A stretch of 64,000 bases of DNA from JAWKTM01 sp041399085. GTDB taxonomy: Bacteria; Planctomycetota; Planctomycetia; Pirellulales; Pirellulaceae. Each line of letters starts with the position of its first letter. The stretch's first letter is position 1. Shown here one piece after another: positions 8,959 to 21,930 of this stretch. The stretch is from assembly GCA_041399085.1 (NCBI GenBank), contig JAWKTM010000020.1, positions 45,533-109,532 on the forward strand, in the 5' to 3' direction. The notes under the pieces were generated by a model. It searched no databases. It had not been told where the DNA came from and saw only the letters and a list, made by a program, of their open reading frames with translations. The translations under genes were made by a program, and so were the position numbers.

Positions 8959-10755
8959 GTGTATCGAATGCAACGCCTTTTCCCGGTCGCCGTCACCTTC
9001 GTCTATCTGCTGACTCTGGCGGCAAATGCGGCTTTCGCCCAACCGGCCAAGTCCGACGCCGCTTCGGCGCTCGACGCCTTGATCGAAGAAGCGTGGCAGT
9101 TCGAGCTGGACGAGAGCCCGTCGTTCGCGATGCACGTGGGCGACCCGCGCGGCGCCGATCAACTGGGCAGCGAGAAGCTGGCCGATATCGAACGTCGCAA
9201 CGATCGCCGCCAGCAATTTCTCGACCGCTTGCAAAAGATCGACCGCGCTTCGCTCGCTCGGCCCAACCAAATCAATTACGACATCTTCCAACGCGAGCTG
9301 GAAAACTCGCTGGCCGAGTTCCACTTTCAAACGCATCTGACGCCGATCACCAATCGGTCCGGTTTTCACATCGGGTTTCCCGAGTTGGCCGAGCAAGCGC
9401 CGCTGCGAACCGTGACCGACTATGAAAACTACATCGCCCGGCTGCGCGGGTTTCGACAGTACGCGCGCGAGCATATCGAACTAATGCGGCATGGCGTTGA
9501 AGCGGGACAAGTGCTGCCGGCGATCGTGCTCGAAGGCTACGAAGGCTCGATCACCCCGCATATCGTCGACGACGTGACGAAGAGCCTGTTGTATCGTCCC
9601 CTGGAACGGATGCCCGAATCGTTTTCCGAAGCGGATCGCGAACGGTTGACTGCCGCCGCCACGGAAGCGATCCGTGAGAGCGTCGTGCCGGGCTATCGCG
9701 ATTTTTTGCAGTACATGCGTGACGACTACGTGCCGGCCGCGCGAGGTTCGATCGGCGCGTCGGCTTTGCCCAACGGCCGCGACTTCTACCGCCATCGCGT
9801 GCGGCAGTTTACGACGCTGGACATTACGCCCGAACAGGTCCATGAGATCGGGCTAAACGAAGTCCAGCGGATTCGCAAGGAAATGGAAACGATCGCGGCC
9901 AACGCGGGATACAACGACCGCTACGCCGACTTTCTCGATTTCCTCCGCACCGACGAGCAGTTCTACGCGAACTCGCCCGAGCAGCTTCAAGCCGAAGTGG
10001 CGCTGATTCTGAAACGCATGGACGGCCGGTTGCCCGAGCTGTTCGGTCGCTTGCCGCGGATGCCATACGGGCTGAAACAGGTGCCGGCCTACATCGCTCC
10101 GAAAACCACGTCGGCCTATTACATGATGCCTTCAGGCGATGGCCGGCGAGCCGGTTACTACTTCATCAACACCTACAACTTAAAAAGCCGGCCGCTGTTC
10201 GAGATGGAAGCGTTGTCGCTGCACGAAGCCGTGCCGGGGCATCATCTGCAATTGGCGCTGCAGCAAGAGTTGGACGATCTGCCAGCGTTTCGCCGCTTCA
10301 ACAACGTCACGGCGTTCGTCGAAGGGTGGGCGTTGTACGCCGAGCGATTGGGTTTGGAAGTCGGCTTCTACCAAGATCCCTACCGCGATTTCGGCCGACT
10401 CAGCTTTGAGATGTGGCGAGCTTGCCGTTTGGTAGTCGACACGGGCATCCATTATCTCGGCTGGTCGCGCGAGCAGGCGATCGAGTTCATGGCCGAGAAC
10501 ACAGCGCTATCGCGCCACAACATCGAGGCCGAAGTGGACCGCTACATCTCGTGGCCCGGTCAAGCGTTGGCCTACAAGATGGGCGAGCTAAAGATTCGCG
10601 AACTGCGTTCTTTTGCCGAGACTGAGTTGGGCGAGCGTTTCGACATCCGCCAGTTCCACGACATCGTGCTCGGCAGCGGCTCCGTGCCCCTCGCGGTGCT
10701 CGAGGAAAACGTGCGGCTCTACGTGCAAGAAACAACCAAGCCGGCGGACCGCTGA
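8959..10755 (+). CDS. DUF885 family (putative metallopeptidase-like) secreted protein
   Basis: 598 residues from a GTG at 8959, 9 nt after an AGGAG box; an ATG at 8968 is the alternative. The N-terminus (MQRLFPVAVTF..., then AANAAFAQ) is a signal peptide, so the protein should be exported. DUF885 hallmark: ALSLHEAVPGHHLQL around residues 420-435, an HExxPGHH motif resembling zinc-peptidase sites, with a downstream EGWALYAERLG segment that fits a glutamate-based zinc site. Length is normal for the family. Substrate is unknown. A terminator-like hairpin follows at 10919. Confidence 0.88.
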   Translation: MYRMQRLFPVAVTFVYLLTLAANAAFAQPAKSDAASALDALIEEAWQFELDESPSFAMHVGDPRGADQLGSEKLADIERRNDRRQQFLDRLQKIDRASLARPNQINYDIFQRELENSLAEFHFQTHLTPITNRSGFHIGFPELAEQAPLRTVTDYENYIARLRGFRQYAREHIELMRHGVEAGQVLPAIVLEGYEGSITPHIVDDVTKSLLYRPLERMPESFSEADRERLTAAATEAIRESVVPGYRDFLQYMRDDYVPAARGSIGASALPNGRDFYRHRVRQFTTLDITPEQVHEIGLNEVQRIRKEMETIAANAGYNDRYADFLDFLRTDEQFYANSPEQLQAEVALILKRMDGRLPELFGRLPRMPYGLKQVPAYIAPKTTSAYYMMPSGDGRRAGYYFINTYNLKSRPLFEMEALSLHEAVPGHHLQLALQQELDDLPAFRRFNNVTAFVEGWALYAERLGLEVGFYQDPYRDFGRLSFEMWRACRLVVDTGIHYLGWSREQAIEFMAENTALSRHNIEAEVDRYISWPGQALAYKMGELKIRELRSFAETELGERFDIRQFHDIVLGSGSVPLAVLEENVRLYVQETTKPADR

Positions 10756-10918
10756 ACAATCCACGCGCTCGGCGCAGGTCTCCCGACCTCGCCGAAACCC
10801 CCGACCGCAGGTCTCCCAAATCCGCAGCCCCGGCCTAACCGCCAGATCGACTCGCATGGAAACTTAAACCGCCGGCAAGGCGGATCGAAAAGGCAGGGAG
10901 ACCTTCGGTCGAAAGCGT

Positions 10919-10954
10919 GTGCGGGGTCGGGAGACCCGCGCACAGCGCGTTTTT
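10919..10954 (+). terminator. Probable Rho-independent terminator after the DUF885 gene
   Basis: GTGCGGGGTC (10919-10928) pairs with GACCCGCGCAC (10933-10943) with one bulge and a tight GGGA loop; a run of five Ts follows at 10950-10954. It lies 160 nt past the DUF885 stop in a convergent intergenic region that also has other GGTCTCCC/GGGAGACC inverted pairs (10782-10830), so a REP-type origin is possible. Confidence 0.45.
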
Positions 10955-10970
10955 CACCCGAGAAGTTTCG

Positions 10971-12613
10971 TTAGCGTTGGCTGAGCCGGTCGCGGACTAC
11001 TTGCAGACCGGCCTTCAAGATCTGATCGCCGTCGTTCAACTCGGCTACGGCCAAGTCGCCTTCGGCTGGAACTTTGGCCGTCACGCGAACCGACACGTCA
11101 GGCTGCACGCCCCGCTTGCTGATCGCTTGGCCGCTCGGCGAATAGAACTTGGCGGTCGTCAAACGCACGCCGCCGCGAGCCACATCCAGCGGGAAGATGC
11201 CCTGCACGCTTCCCTTGCCATAGCTGCGAACGCCGACCACCGTTCCGCGACGTTGATCGCGAATCGCACCGGCGAAAATCTCGCTGGCACTGGCCGACTC
11301 GCTGTCGATCAACACAATCAACGGCACTCGCCAAGTACCCGGTGCGTGAGCCATATAATCGTAGTTCTCGCGCGAACTGCGGCCGCGAGTCGATACGATC
11401 GCGCCGTTCGAGATGAACTTGTCCGCGATCTCAACGGCCGAATTCAACAGTCCGCCCGGATTGCCGCGAACGTCGATAATCAGGCTCTTCATGCCGCGGC
11501 GTTGCAGCGACCACAACGCACTGTCCACGTCGCGGCTGGTCGTCTTTTGAAAGCTGGTGATGTGGAAGTAACCGACGCCCATCTCCTTGTCGATGATGTC
11601 CACCTTTACGACGCTCGGCACATCCACGCGTCGTCGCACTAACCGCAGCGTGCGGCGATTGCCATCCTCGCTCAGCACTTCGACCGACACGACCGAGTTT
11701 TCCTCGCCCTTGAGCATGTCGGCGGCCGCGTCCGTCGTCAGCTCCTTGGTCGTGCGCCCGTCGACCGCCACAATACGATCGGTCGGCTGGATGCCGCCTT
11801 CCGCCGCCGGTCCGCCGGGAATCACGTCGACGATCAACAGCGAATCGTCGTCCGCCTTCAGCTCGATGCCGAGGCCGACGAAGTTGCCTTCGATCTGCGA
11901 GAACACATCGTCCAACTGGTTGGCCGTGAGATAGCGAGTAGTCGTCGAGCGCCCGAAGTCGCGGCGATGTATTCCTGAATCGCGGCCTGAGCCGACATGC
12001 CCAGTTCTTGAGCGGCCAAGTCGCCGACCCATTTCACCACGTTCTTGGCGTCATAACGATTCGGCACCGGTCGGCTGTCAAGCTGCTCGTGCAGATGGCG
12101 ACGAAACCGATCCACCGCCTCGCGATCCGCCTTGGCCAAATGCCGCTCGACAAAGGCCGGCTCGGTCATCGCCACGTCCAAGTTCGCCGTGCCGCGCCGC
12201 ATCAAAGCTTGCCAGTCCGGCGAGTCCACGTAGTGCGTTTGAATCTTCAGCAACACTTCGCCATACACGTCCAGCGTGTTCAGCTCGCTCAGTTGCCTCA
12301 GCGCGTCCAGAAAACTCGGGTCCGAATACCGGCGGCCCAGATCGTAGTGAATCTTCGCTAACGTCAGCCGCTGCTCGATCTCGGGCTGATCGGGAAAGCT
12401 GCGGCTGGCGTCTTCGTAATGCAGCAGCGCTTCGCCCCAGCGTCGTTGTTGTTCGAGCGTCAGTCCTTGCTGCAACACCTGGCGAATTTCGTCCGTATCG
12501 ACGATCGCGTCCGCCGGAATCCGCACCTGAGCCCAAACGGGAGCGGCGGGGATTGCCCACAGCGAACAAGCGACCAGGATCAGCAACACCAGCTTGCGAA
12601 AGTGTGCGCGCAT
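10971..12613 (-). CDS. S41 family C-terminal processing peptidase (frameshifted)
   Basis: The N-terminal part (frame from ATG 12613) has a signal peptide cleaved after PVWA and an alpha-helical region of about 200 residues. The C-terminal part (a different frame, to the stop at 10971) has a PDZ domain (VGLGIELKADDD ... VIPGGPAAEGGIQP) and the S41 core: IIDVRGNPGG, nucleophile serine in SESASASEIFAGAI and general-base lysine in RSYGKGSVQ. The catalytic residues are intact. The break is at 11935-11952, where the family's ALDDYS segment is encoded in the third frame, as expected if two GC dinucleotides are missing on either side of it. With those four bases restored the gene would be full length. 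Whether this is a mutation or a consensus error cannot be decided here. The role would be periplasmic tail-specific proteolysis. Confidence 0.85.
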
Positions 12614-13193
12614 CCGTGAATGACCTTTCGGGAGGGAGGATGACCAGCCCGATCCGCGGACAAAGGGGTGGAGCGACCGCGAAGCGAACTTTCAGATCAA
12701 ATCCGCTTGGCCGGGTTTCGGAGCCGGATGTGCGGAATTTGATGAAGGTGTGGCGGCCAGCGGAGAACGACGGAGCGCCGGCCATCCAGAATATGGGACA
12801 CGAAATGCCCTCGGTCAAGCAAACCGGCGAGAAAGCCTAGTCCTTTTTTCGCTGCAATCCTCGCAGTTTGACAACCGCGATTCAGTTGCACGCTTTATCA
12901 GGAAAAGCCTCGGCTAAGGGTTGATGCCGGTTGCGCGTCTCCTACGCAAGGTTCCTTCCTGAACCTGTCCCTCCTGGGCGTCAGCGAATCGTATTCAGCG
13001 TCGCGCGGGCGGTCAAACGAAACGCCTAAGTCGCGAGTCGGCGGACAGTTGCGAACTGGACATCGCCGTGCTGACCGCGTCGGCCAACCATTGTTGCCAC
13101 CTCGCGGGCTGGTATGATGGGCAGGCGATCGTCATTCGAACTCGCCCGCCCTCCACGCTTCCACTCCTTCCCGGTTCGCTTAGGTCCATCTCC
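12614..13193. other. Divergent intergenic region between S41 protease and cstA
   Basis: 580 bp without a convincing gene. The two flanking genes point away from each other, so promoters for both must lie here, but no clear -35/-10 pair, operator repeat or riboswitch could be identified by eye. Open frames in this span are not protein-like. Confidence 0.5.
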
Positions 13194-15086
13194 ATGAGCA
13201 CGCTGTTGGTCGCCATCGCTTCGTTCGTCGGCTTCATCGTGGCCTATCACACCTACGGCCGTTGGCTGGGCCGAAAGATCTTTCAATTGGATGAAGCCGC
13301 AAACGTGCCCAGCCACGAACTGCGGGACGACGTCGATTTCGTGCCGACTAACAAACAAGTGATCTTCGGCCACCATTTCACCAGCATCGCCGGCACCGGC
13401 CCGATCGTTGGACCGGCCGTGGCCGTGTTTTGGGGCTGGTTGCCGGCGCTGCTGTGGGTGGTGCTCGGATCAATCTTCATCGGCGCCGTGCACGATTTCG
13501 GCGCGTTGATCGTCTCGCTACGCAACCGCGGCCAGACGGTCGGCGAAGTGGCCGCGCGGCTGATCTCGCCCCGAGCCCGGTTGCTGTTTCTGCTGATTCT
13601 GTTTCTCGCGCTTACGATCGTGCTGGCGATCTTCGGTTTGGTGATCGCCCAGATTTTTACGTTCTATCCCGAGTCGGTGTTGCCCGTGTGGATTTCCATG
13701 CCGCTGGCGATCGGCATCGGCGTCTGGTGTTATCGCCGTGGCGGCAAGCTGCTGTGGCCGTCGATTGGGGCACTGGCCACCGTATACGCCTGCGTGCTGA
13801 TCGGCACGTACTGGCTGCCGATCGACTTGTCCAAAATGTTCGGCCTGCCTGTCACCGGAGGCACGTTCAACGTGGTTATCCTGTGGACGTTCATTCTGTT
13901 GATTTACTGCTTCATCGCGTCGGTGTTGCCCGTCTGGTTGTTGCTCCAGCCGCGCGACTATGTGAACAGTCATCAATTGGTCGTGGCCCTGGTGTTGCTG
14001 GCTGGCGGCTTAGTCGTTGCAGGCGTCATGGGCCGAGCTAACTTGAGCGAGATTCCGGCCGTTGCCGACGCCAGCCGCATTCCGACCGACGCGCCGCCAA
14101 TCTTTCCGTTCTTGTTCATCACGATCGCCTGCGGAGCTTGCAGCGGCTTTCATTGTTTGGTCAGCAGCGGAACCAGCAGCAAGCAAGTGGCCAAGGAAAC
14201 CGACGCCCAGTATGTCGGCTATGGCGCGATGTTGCTCGAAGGCGGTCTGGCCGTGATGGTGATTCTGGCATGCACGGCCGGCGTGGGCATGGGCTTGTTT
14301 GAGCAGCGTGTGGACGAGAACGGCGGGCGGCAATGGCAAGCGGTACTGACCGAAGCACAAACACCCGTCGCTGGCTTGGCCGCGTGGGACCAACGGTATG
14401 ACGTGAATCAAGGTTGGTCCAAGTTCCGTCTGAAGCAAATGATCGAAGCGTTTGTCGAAGGTGGCGCGAATTTTCTGACCGCGATCGGAGTGCCGTTGCA
14501 GTTGGGCGTCAGCTTGGTCGCGGTACTCGTCGCCTGCTTCGCCGCCACAACACTGGACACCGCTACGCGGTTGCAACGGTACGTGATCCAAGAGCTGGCC
14601 GGCTCGCTGAAGATCACGCCGCTCACCAACAAATACGCCGCCACGGGATTGGCCGTTGGCCTGGGCGGACTGGTCGCGATGTTGCCTGGCCCCGCCGGAC
14701 CGGGCAGCGGCGGCTTGATCCTGTGGCCGCTGTTCGGCGCGGTGAATCAGTTGCTGGCCGGCTTGGCGTTCATGGTCACGGCCTTCTATCTGTGGCGACG
14801 CAACAAACCGGTCTTCTTCATCTTGATCCCCATGACCGTGATGCTGATCATGCCCGCCTGGGCCATGCTGTGGCAAATGTTCAACCCGGAATCGGGCTGG
14901 CTGATGCAGAAGAACTATCTGCTAGTCGGCTTCGGCGCGGTCGTGTTGGCCCTGCAAGCTTGGATGGTGGTTGAAGGACTGCTGTTGTTCCCGCGCGTGC
15001 GAGGCATCCTGGAACAGCGCCTCCCGCCACTCAACCGGCAACAAGTCCCCAACGACCTCCCCGCCCTCACCAGCGACGGCGGCTAG
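13194..15086 (+). CDS. cstA: CstA family carbon starvation / peptide transporter
   Basis: 630 residues from ATG 13194, chosen because the first transmembrane segment (STLLVAIASFVGFIVAY) begins there. Typical CstA features: YGRWLGRKIFQLD, HHFTSIAGTGPIVGPA, GSIFIGAVHDFGALIVSLRN, many transmembrane helices, and a hydrophobic C-terminal domain after a soluble loop at about 380-430. The family imports peptides or pyruvate and belongs to the APC superfamily. There is no strong Shine-Dalgarno box before the ATG. The SDR gene follows in the same direction 52 nt later. Confidence 0.93.
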   Translation: MSTLLVAIASFVGFIVAYHTYGRWLGRKIFQLDEAANVPSHELRDDVDFVPTNKQVIFGHHFTSIAGTGPIVGPAVAVFWGWLPALLWVVLGSIFIGAVHDFGALIVSLRNRGQTVGEVAARLISPRARLLFLLILFLALTIVLAIFGLVIAQIFTFYPESVLPVWISMPLAIGIGVWCYRRGGKLLWPSIGALATVYACVLIGTYWLPIDLSKMFGLPVTGGTFNVVILWTFILLIYCFIASVLPVWLLLQPRDYVNSHQLVVALVLLAGGLVVAGVMGRANLSEIPAVADASRIPTDAPPIFPFLFITIACGACSGFHCLVSSGTSSKQVAKETDAQYVGYGAMLLEGGLAVMVILACTAGVGMGLFEQRVDENGGRQWQAVLTEAQTPVAGLAAWDQRYDVNQGWSKFRLKQMIEAFVEGGANFLTAIGVPLQLGVSLVAVLVACFAATTLDTATRLQRYVIQELAGSLKITPLTNKYAATGLAVGLGGLVAMLPGPAGPGSGGLILWPLFGAVNQLLAGLAFMVTAFYLWRRNKPVFFILIPMTVMLIMPAWAMLWQMFNPESGWLMQKNYLLVGFGAVVLALQAWMVVEGLLLFPRVRGILEQRLPPLNRQQVPNDLPALTSDGG

Positions 15087-15103
15087 GCTCCCATCCCAGT
15101 TTT

Positions 15104-15130
15104 CGTTTAACCCGCAGCCGCAGGCGAGGA
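15104..15130 (+). repeat. 27-bp sequence with an identical second copy at 35761-35787
   Basis: The 27 bases from 15104 are identical to those at 35761-35787. Both copies lie just upstream of a plus-strand gene (SDR here, DUF1549/DUF1553 there). Here the final GCGAGGA provides the likely ribosome binding site. It could be a short mobile repeat or a shared leader. Confidence 0.6.
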
Positions 15131-15138
15131 TGACAACC

Positions 15139-15921
15139 ATGACCGTGCTCGATCGCTTTCGACTCGACGGCAAGCGAATGTTTATCACCGGCGGCAGCCG
15201 CGGTTTGGGACGCGAAATGAGCCTAGCGATTGCCGAAGCCGGCGCGGACGTGGCTCTATGCGGCCGCGACGCCGAAACGTTGCAAGCCACGGCCGACGAG
15301 GTTCGAGCCCGCGGCCGACAAGCCTGGACGTTCTCGGGCGACGTCAGCCAGCCCGAACAGTGCGAGCAGCTCTGTCACCAAGTGCTGGAAACTTGCGGCC
15401 CGATCGACATTCTCATCAACAACGCCGGCGGTCGTCGCGAAAACATTCCGACCGAAGATATGCCGCTCGAAACGTGGCGGCAGTTGATGGATCTGAACCT
15501 GACCAGCGTCTTTGTCTGCACCAAAGTAATCGGCGGGGACATGATCCGACGTGGGCAAGGCGGACGGATCATCAACATCTCGTCGATCAATGCCTTTGTG
15601 GTAGGTCGCGATATTCGCGGCCGGCATTATGAAACGGCCAAAGCCGCCGTCGTGCAATTCACGCGAGCCGTCGCCGCCGACTGGGCGCCGCACAACATTA
15701 CCGTGAACGCAATCTGCCCCGGCGGATTCATGACCGACGCCAACCGGCGTTGGGCCAAAATCCATCCCGAAGTCATCGCGGGCTTTCGCGAACGTATCCC
15801 CGCCGGCGATCACGGCCCGCCCGAAGACCTCGGCCCGCTGGCCGTCTACCTGGCCAGCGACGCTTCGCGCTACATGACCGGCGCCGCCCTTATCATCGAC
15901 GGCGGCTACACAGTGTGGTAG
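15139..15921 (+). CDS. SDR family NAD(P)-dependent oxidoreductase
   Basis: 260 residues from ATG 15139, 9 nt after GAGG; an upstream in-frame ATG at 15130 overlaps the Shine-Dalgarno box. Classical short-chain dehydrogenase: TGGSRGLGRE cofactor loop (about 16-25), NNAGG, IINISSINAF with catalytic serine, HYETAK with catalytic Tyr and Lys, and C-terminal ASRYMTGAALIIDGGY. Related enzymes interconvert sugar acids or hydroxy acids; the substrate here is unknown. It lies downstream of cstA and may be co-transcribed. Confidence 0.9.
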   Translation: MTVLDRFRLDGKRMFITGGSRGLGREMSLAIAEAGADVALCGRDAETLQATADEVRARGRQAWTFSGDVSQPEQCEQLCHQVLETCGPIDILINNAGGRRENIPTEDMPLETWRQLMDLNLTSVFVCTKVIGGDMIRRGQGGRIINISSINAFVVGRDIRGRHYETAKAAVVQFTRAVAADWAPHNITVNAICPGGFMTDANRRWAKIHPEVIAGFRERIPAGDHGPPEDLGPLAVYLASDASRYMTGAALIIDGGYTVW

Positions 15922-16016
15922 AAGTCCACGCTGCCGTCGTTTAACCGCGTGGGCAACGCCCCGCGCGCACGCGTGATGAGGCCACCGTGGATAAGGTCGC
16001 GATCAAGATCAATCAC

Positions 16017-16180
16017 CACGAAGAGCACGAGGAGCACTTAGGCAAGGCAGTGGGAAGTCCCTCGAAACGAATTATGTCCGATCATAGATAATTGATAACG
16101 ACTGGCATTTGGCATTCGACATCGCCTCCTACGAAACGGTGTCAGCCTTTCCCCCATCGTGCTCGTCGTGTCCTTCGTGG
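16017..16180. repeat. Inverted repeat pair in the SDR-kinase intergenic region
   Basis: 22-nt arms, CCACGAAGAGCACGAGGAGC at 16017 and its near reverse complement ending at 16180, with about three mismatches and 120 nt between. The interval codes for nothing convincing. Another GC-rich palindromic stretch (CGTGGGCAACGCCCCGCGCG) lies at about 15948. These are the typical intergenic debris of convergent gene ends. Confidence 0.5.
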
Positions 16181-16213
16181 TCCAACTCCCGACAGCCCAA
16201 GCTGCCCGAATGC

Positions 16214-19402
<3,189 letters not shown>

Positions 19403-19736
19403 GCGCAGTTCCAGCCATCATGGCGTCGCCAATCGTGTTGGGCCGAATGAGACGATCCGCCGGCCGCAAATTGGCGACTGGGACGTAACGTGACGGACCG
19501 TTCCGATGGTCACCGTTCAACCGAACGACTTAGCCGCTTCCGGCCGCCACGCGTCGCAACGCTCGCACTTCCCGAATGGGAAAACAAGAACCATCGTCAT
19601 CTTAAGCACGCGCGGCTATCGCGGCCACTCAGACGTGGGACGCGAAGGCGAACTCCGCTCGATTTTCCGTCAGTCGTGCGGATTGTGCGTCGGCTTCGGG
19701 TGAGGCGCCGATTGCCGATCGCGGCGACCGGGAAAA
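19403..19736. other. Intergenic region upstream of the CHASE kinase
   Basis: 334 bp between the kinase start and the end of a TadE-like gene, both on the minus strand. It must hold the kinase promoter and the 3' end of the TadE transcript. No RNA gene, clear terminator or promoter box was recognised. Confidence 0.4.
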
Positions 19737-20192
19737 CTACGGCTGGACAAGTTCGCGAGTCAGCGAGCACGATTGCACAATCAACTTGTTCTTGGTGAAC
19801 AGCGGCGTGAGCCACGCGTTATCGTTCAGCGGAACCGAGACCGTCACGGTGACCGTCTCGGTCGAATCTTGAATGCTCGCAGGATCGACCGCGATGGTTG
19901 GATTGTGGATGCCAATTGCGAGCAGCAGATTTTCCGCGGCCTCGCGCGCTTGGCTGGCCGTCGCTCCCGGCACCGCGCCGCGCCGTGCGCCCTCATAGGC
20001 CGCATTCGACGCCGAATTGTGGATCATGTGCATGCGAGCCAATTCGATCGAACCGGTCACCATCAACAGCAACACCGGCAAGATCAATGCAAACTCGACC
20101 GTGTGCGCGCCGCGACGAAGCACCCGACGCGGCCGGCACGCACCGCGCGGTTGGTGAATACCCAAACTCCGTGTTGGACAGAACCAGTTCAA
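19737..20192 (-). CDS. TadE-like pilus assembly / pseudopilin protein
   Basis: 151 residues. A basic N-terminus leads into RRGAHTVEFALILPVLLLMVTGSIELARM, the TadE hallmark: Gly before a hydrophobic helix with Glu inside (VEFAL), as in type IV prepilin-like proteins. A beta-rich C-terminus (VTVTVSVPLNDNAW) follows. It lies 11 nt after the VWA/TadG-like gene. TadE/TadG proteins are minor components of Tad pili, but no Tad ATPase, secretin or Flp pilin gene is in this window. Confidence 0.85.
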   Translation of the reverse strand: MNWFCPTRSLGIHQPRGACRPRRVLRRGAHTVEFALILPVLLLMVTGSIELARMHMIHNSASNAAYEGARRGAVPGATASQAREAAENLLLAIGIHNPTIAVDPASIQDSTETVTVTVSVPLNDNAWLTPLFTKNKLIVQSCSLTRELVQP

Positions 20193-20203
20193 AGTTGTGA
20201 TCT

Positions 20204-21403
20204 CTATTGAGTCAACACGACAGGCAAAGTGCGCGCTAGTTCAACGAACGCCTGTTCCAGCTCGTCTCGGTCGTCGGCATGATAATGTTGACCGCCGGTC
20301 AGTTCGGCGACTTCGGCCATCGTCGACTGGTCCGCGCGGCTGAGGAATGTCACCGTGTGGACGACGATATTGGCTCGTGCCGCGTCTTGTGCCGCCAGAA
20401 CAGGGTCGCGCCCTTCATTCCATTGTCCGTCGGTCATCAAGATGACGTACTTGCGCGAATAGGGCCGTGTTTGGTCGGCTTCCAACAATGCCACGGCCTC
20501 ATCCAATCCAGCCGATAAATTAGTGCCACCTAACATAACATTATTGCCGCGTGACTGAATGGACTGCTTGATCGTGTTATAGCTGTTTGTTAGTCCCACA
20601 TCGTTGCTGACGGCCGGCGCTGTTTGCCGTGTGATGTAATACTCATAAGTCGTGCGATCGATCCGCGAGCCCCATGTGACCAGTGCGACTCGCGGTGGCT
20701 TAAAGGTGTCGGCGGCCGCGTCGAGGAATAGATCAACCGCTGAATCAAGACTGGCCCAGCGGCTGTACGTCGAGTTGGGCGGATAAGCGACTGGATCGGG
20801 CCAGCGTGGCGTACCGGGCGGGTAACTCCAATCCACACCGGAGAGATCGAAACACATGGAGTGGGAACGGTCCACGGCCAAGCAAATGTCCAGCTCCAAC
20901 CCGGCGGCCGTCGCCTGTTGTTCGGGCGAAAAATAGCCATTGCCAAACATGCCGGCCAGGAACAACGGTACGCTGCCGTTAGGACTTGTCTCATTGAACA
21001 CCGTATTCACGCGAACGGCATTGGGCCGCGTTCCGCCAGGTGAAAACTGCCAACTGCCATCGGATTGGTAGGCGGAGGTGCCAATTGTGATATCCTCCGC
21101 GCGGAGAATGACGGGGCTGCCAGCGACTTGATTACGTGAGGCCAAGTTGATCGCGGCGGCAATCGCGGCGTCCGAACTCTGATTGCGGCCCAGCGCTTCG
21201 ACGCCCGCCTTTGCCGCGGCGTCGGTGGCGGCGCGCAGCTCGGTCCGCACGAGTTGCATGTAGGCCACGTCGACCGTAAACATGGCCATGGCTAGTAACA
21301 CGACCAAAAACACAACCACCAACGGCAACACAGCGCCGCGACGATCGAGGCGCCGGTCACGGAACCCGCGAAGTCTCACTTGTATCTGTTTTCGACGCGA
21401 CAT
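20204..21403 (-). CDS. TadG-like protein with VWA domain
   Basis: 399 residues. The N-terminus RRGAVLPLVVVFLVVLLAMA is a TadG/Flp-type membrane helix. The segment up to about 180 has DAAAKAGVEALG, typical of TadG. The C-terminal half is a von Willebrand A domain with MIDAS motif LAVDRSHSM, then GGTNLSAGLDEA and YVILMTDGQWNEG. VWA domains bind metal and partner proteins; in Tad systems such proteins are surface-exposed pilus-associated factors. It is the middle of three co-directional Tad-type genes. Confidence 0.9.
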   Translation of the reverse strand: MSRRKQIQVRLRGFRDRRLDRRGAVLPLVVVFLVVLLAMAMFTVDVAYMQLVRTELRAATDAAAKAGVEALGRNQSSDAAIAAAINLASRNQVAGSPVILRAEDITIGTSAYQSDGSWQFSPGGTRPNAVRVNTVFNETSPNGSVPLFLAGMFGNGYFSPEQQATAAGLELDICLAVDRSHSMCFDLSGVDWSYPPGTPRWPDPVAYPPNSTYSRWASLDSAVDLFLDAAADTFKPPRVALVTWGSRIDRTTYEYYITRQTAPAVSNDVGLTNSYNTIKQSIQSRGNNVMLGGTNLSAGLDEAVALLEADQTRPYSRKYVILMTDGQWNEGRDPVLAAQDAARANIVVHTVTFLSRADQSTMAEVAELTGGQHYHADDRDELEQAFVELARTLPVVLTQ

Positions 21404-21460
21404 GACAAGTTCTGATATAGCCAGAGCCTGGCCACCGCGTCGGTTAACCGTGATGTTCCA

Positions 21461-21763
21461 TTACGGAAATGGAATTGGGACTATAAGAGTTCTGGCGAAT
21501 GAAGGCTGCACTGTCGCGGTTACCAGGAAAGCTCGGCAACGTCCGGGAATTAACATTGGGGGAAAGTGTAAGATGCGCTCCTGGATTTCTCGGGCGTCGA
21601 TAATCTCCTGAAATCGCCGGTGGCCTTGGCCTTGTTCTGCCTGTTGCCGCAGCGACCGCACGGCTTCGTAAGCTGCCTCGGTAAGCGACTGTTTTGCAAT
21701 GAAGTTGGCCGCTTCGATCGAGCAAAACGTGATAATGACCAACATCGGCAGACAGACGGCCAT
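21461..21763 (-). CDS. Second TadE-like protein, 5' end uncertain (probable frameshift)
   Basis: About 100 residues are readable from the ATG at 21763 (LEMAVCLPMLVIITFCSIEA, then AAYEAVRSLRQQAEQGQGH). TadE homologues carry a basic, Gly-ending leader directly before VATLEMAV, but the upstream codons in this frame reach a stop without any ATG, GTG or TTG. The preceding frame gives DQERCR and could join as CR-GVATLEMAV if one G were missing from the run at 21780-21782; that frame starts with a TTG near 21930. The true gene is therefore probably 21461 to about 21930 with a one-base deletion. It sits 57 nt before the VWA gene. Confidence 0.65.
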   Translation of the reverse strand: MAVCLPMLVIITFCSIEAANFIAKQSLTEAAYEAVRSLRQQAEQGQGHRRFQEIIDAREIQERILHFPPMLIPGRCRAFLVTATVQPSFARTLIVPIPFP

Positions 21764-21930
21764 CTCCAGCGTGGCGACGCCCGACAGCGTTCTTGGTCGA
21801 CTTGTGAGTCGACGGTATCCAGTTCCCGCAGTGCAAAATCCGCATGCGTTGCCCTGCTCAGTGCGATCTGGTTTGTGTTGCCTACAGCCGCGTTCCTGCC
21901 GCGTTGTTCACGCCGAGATACTGCCCCCAA

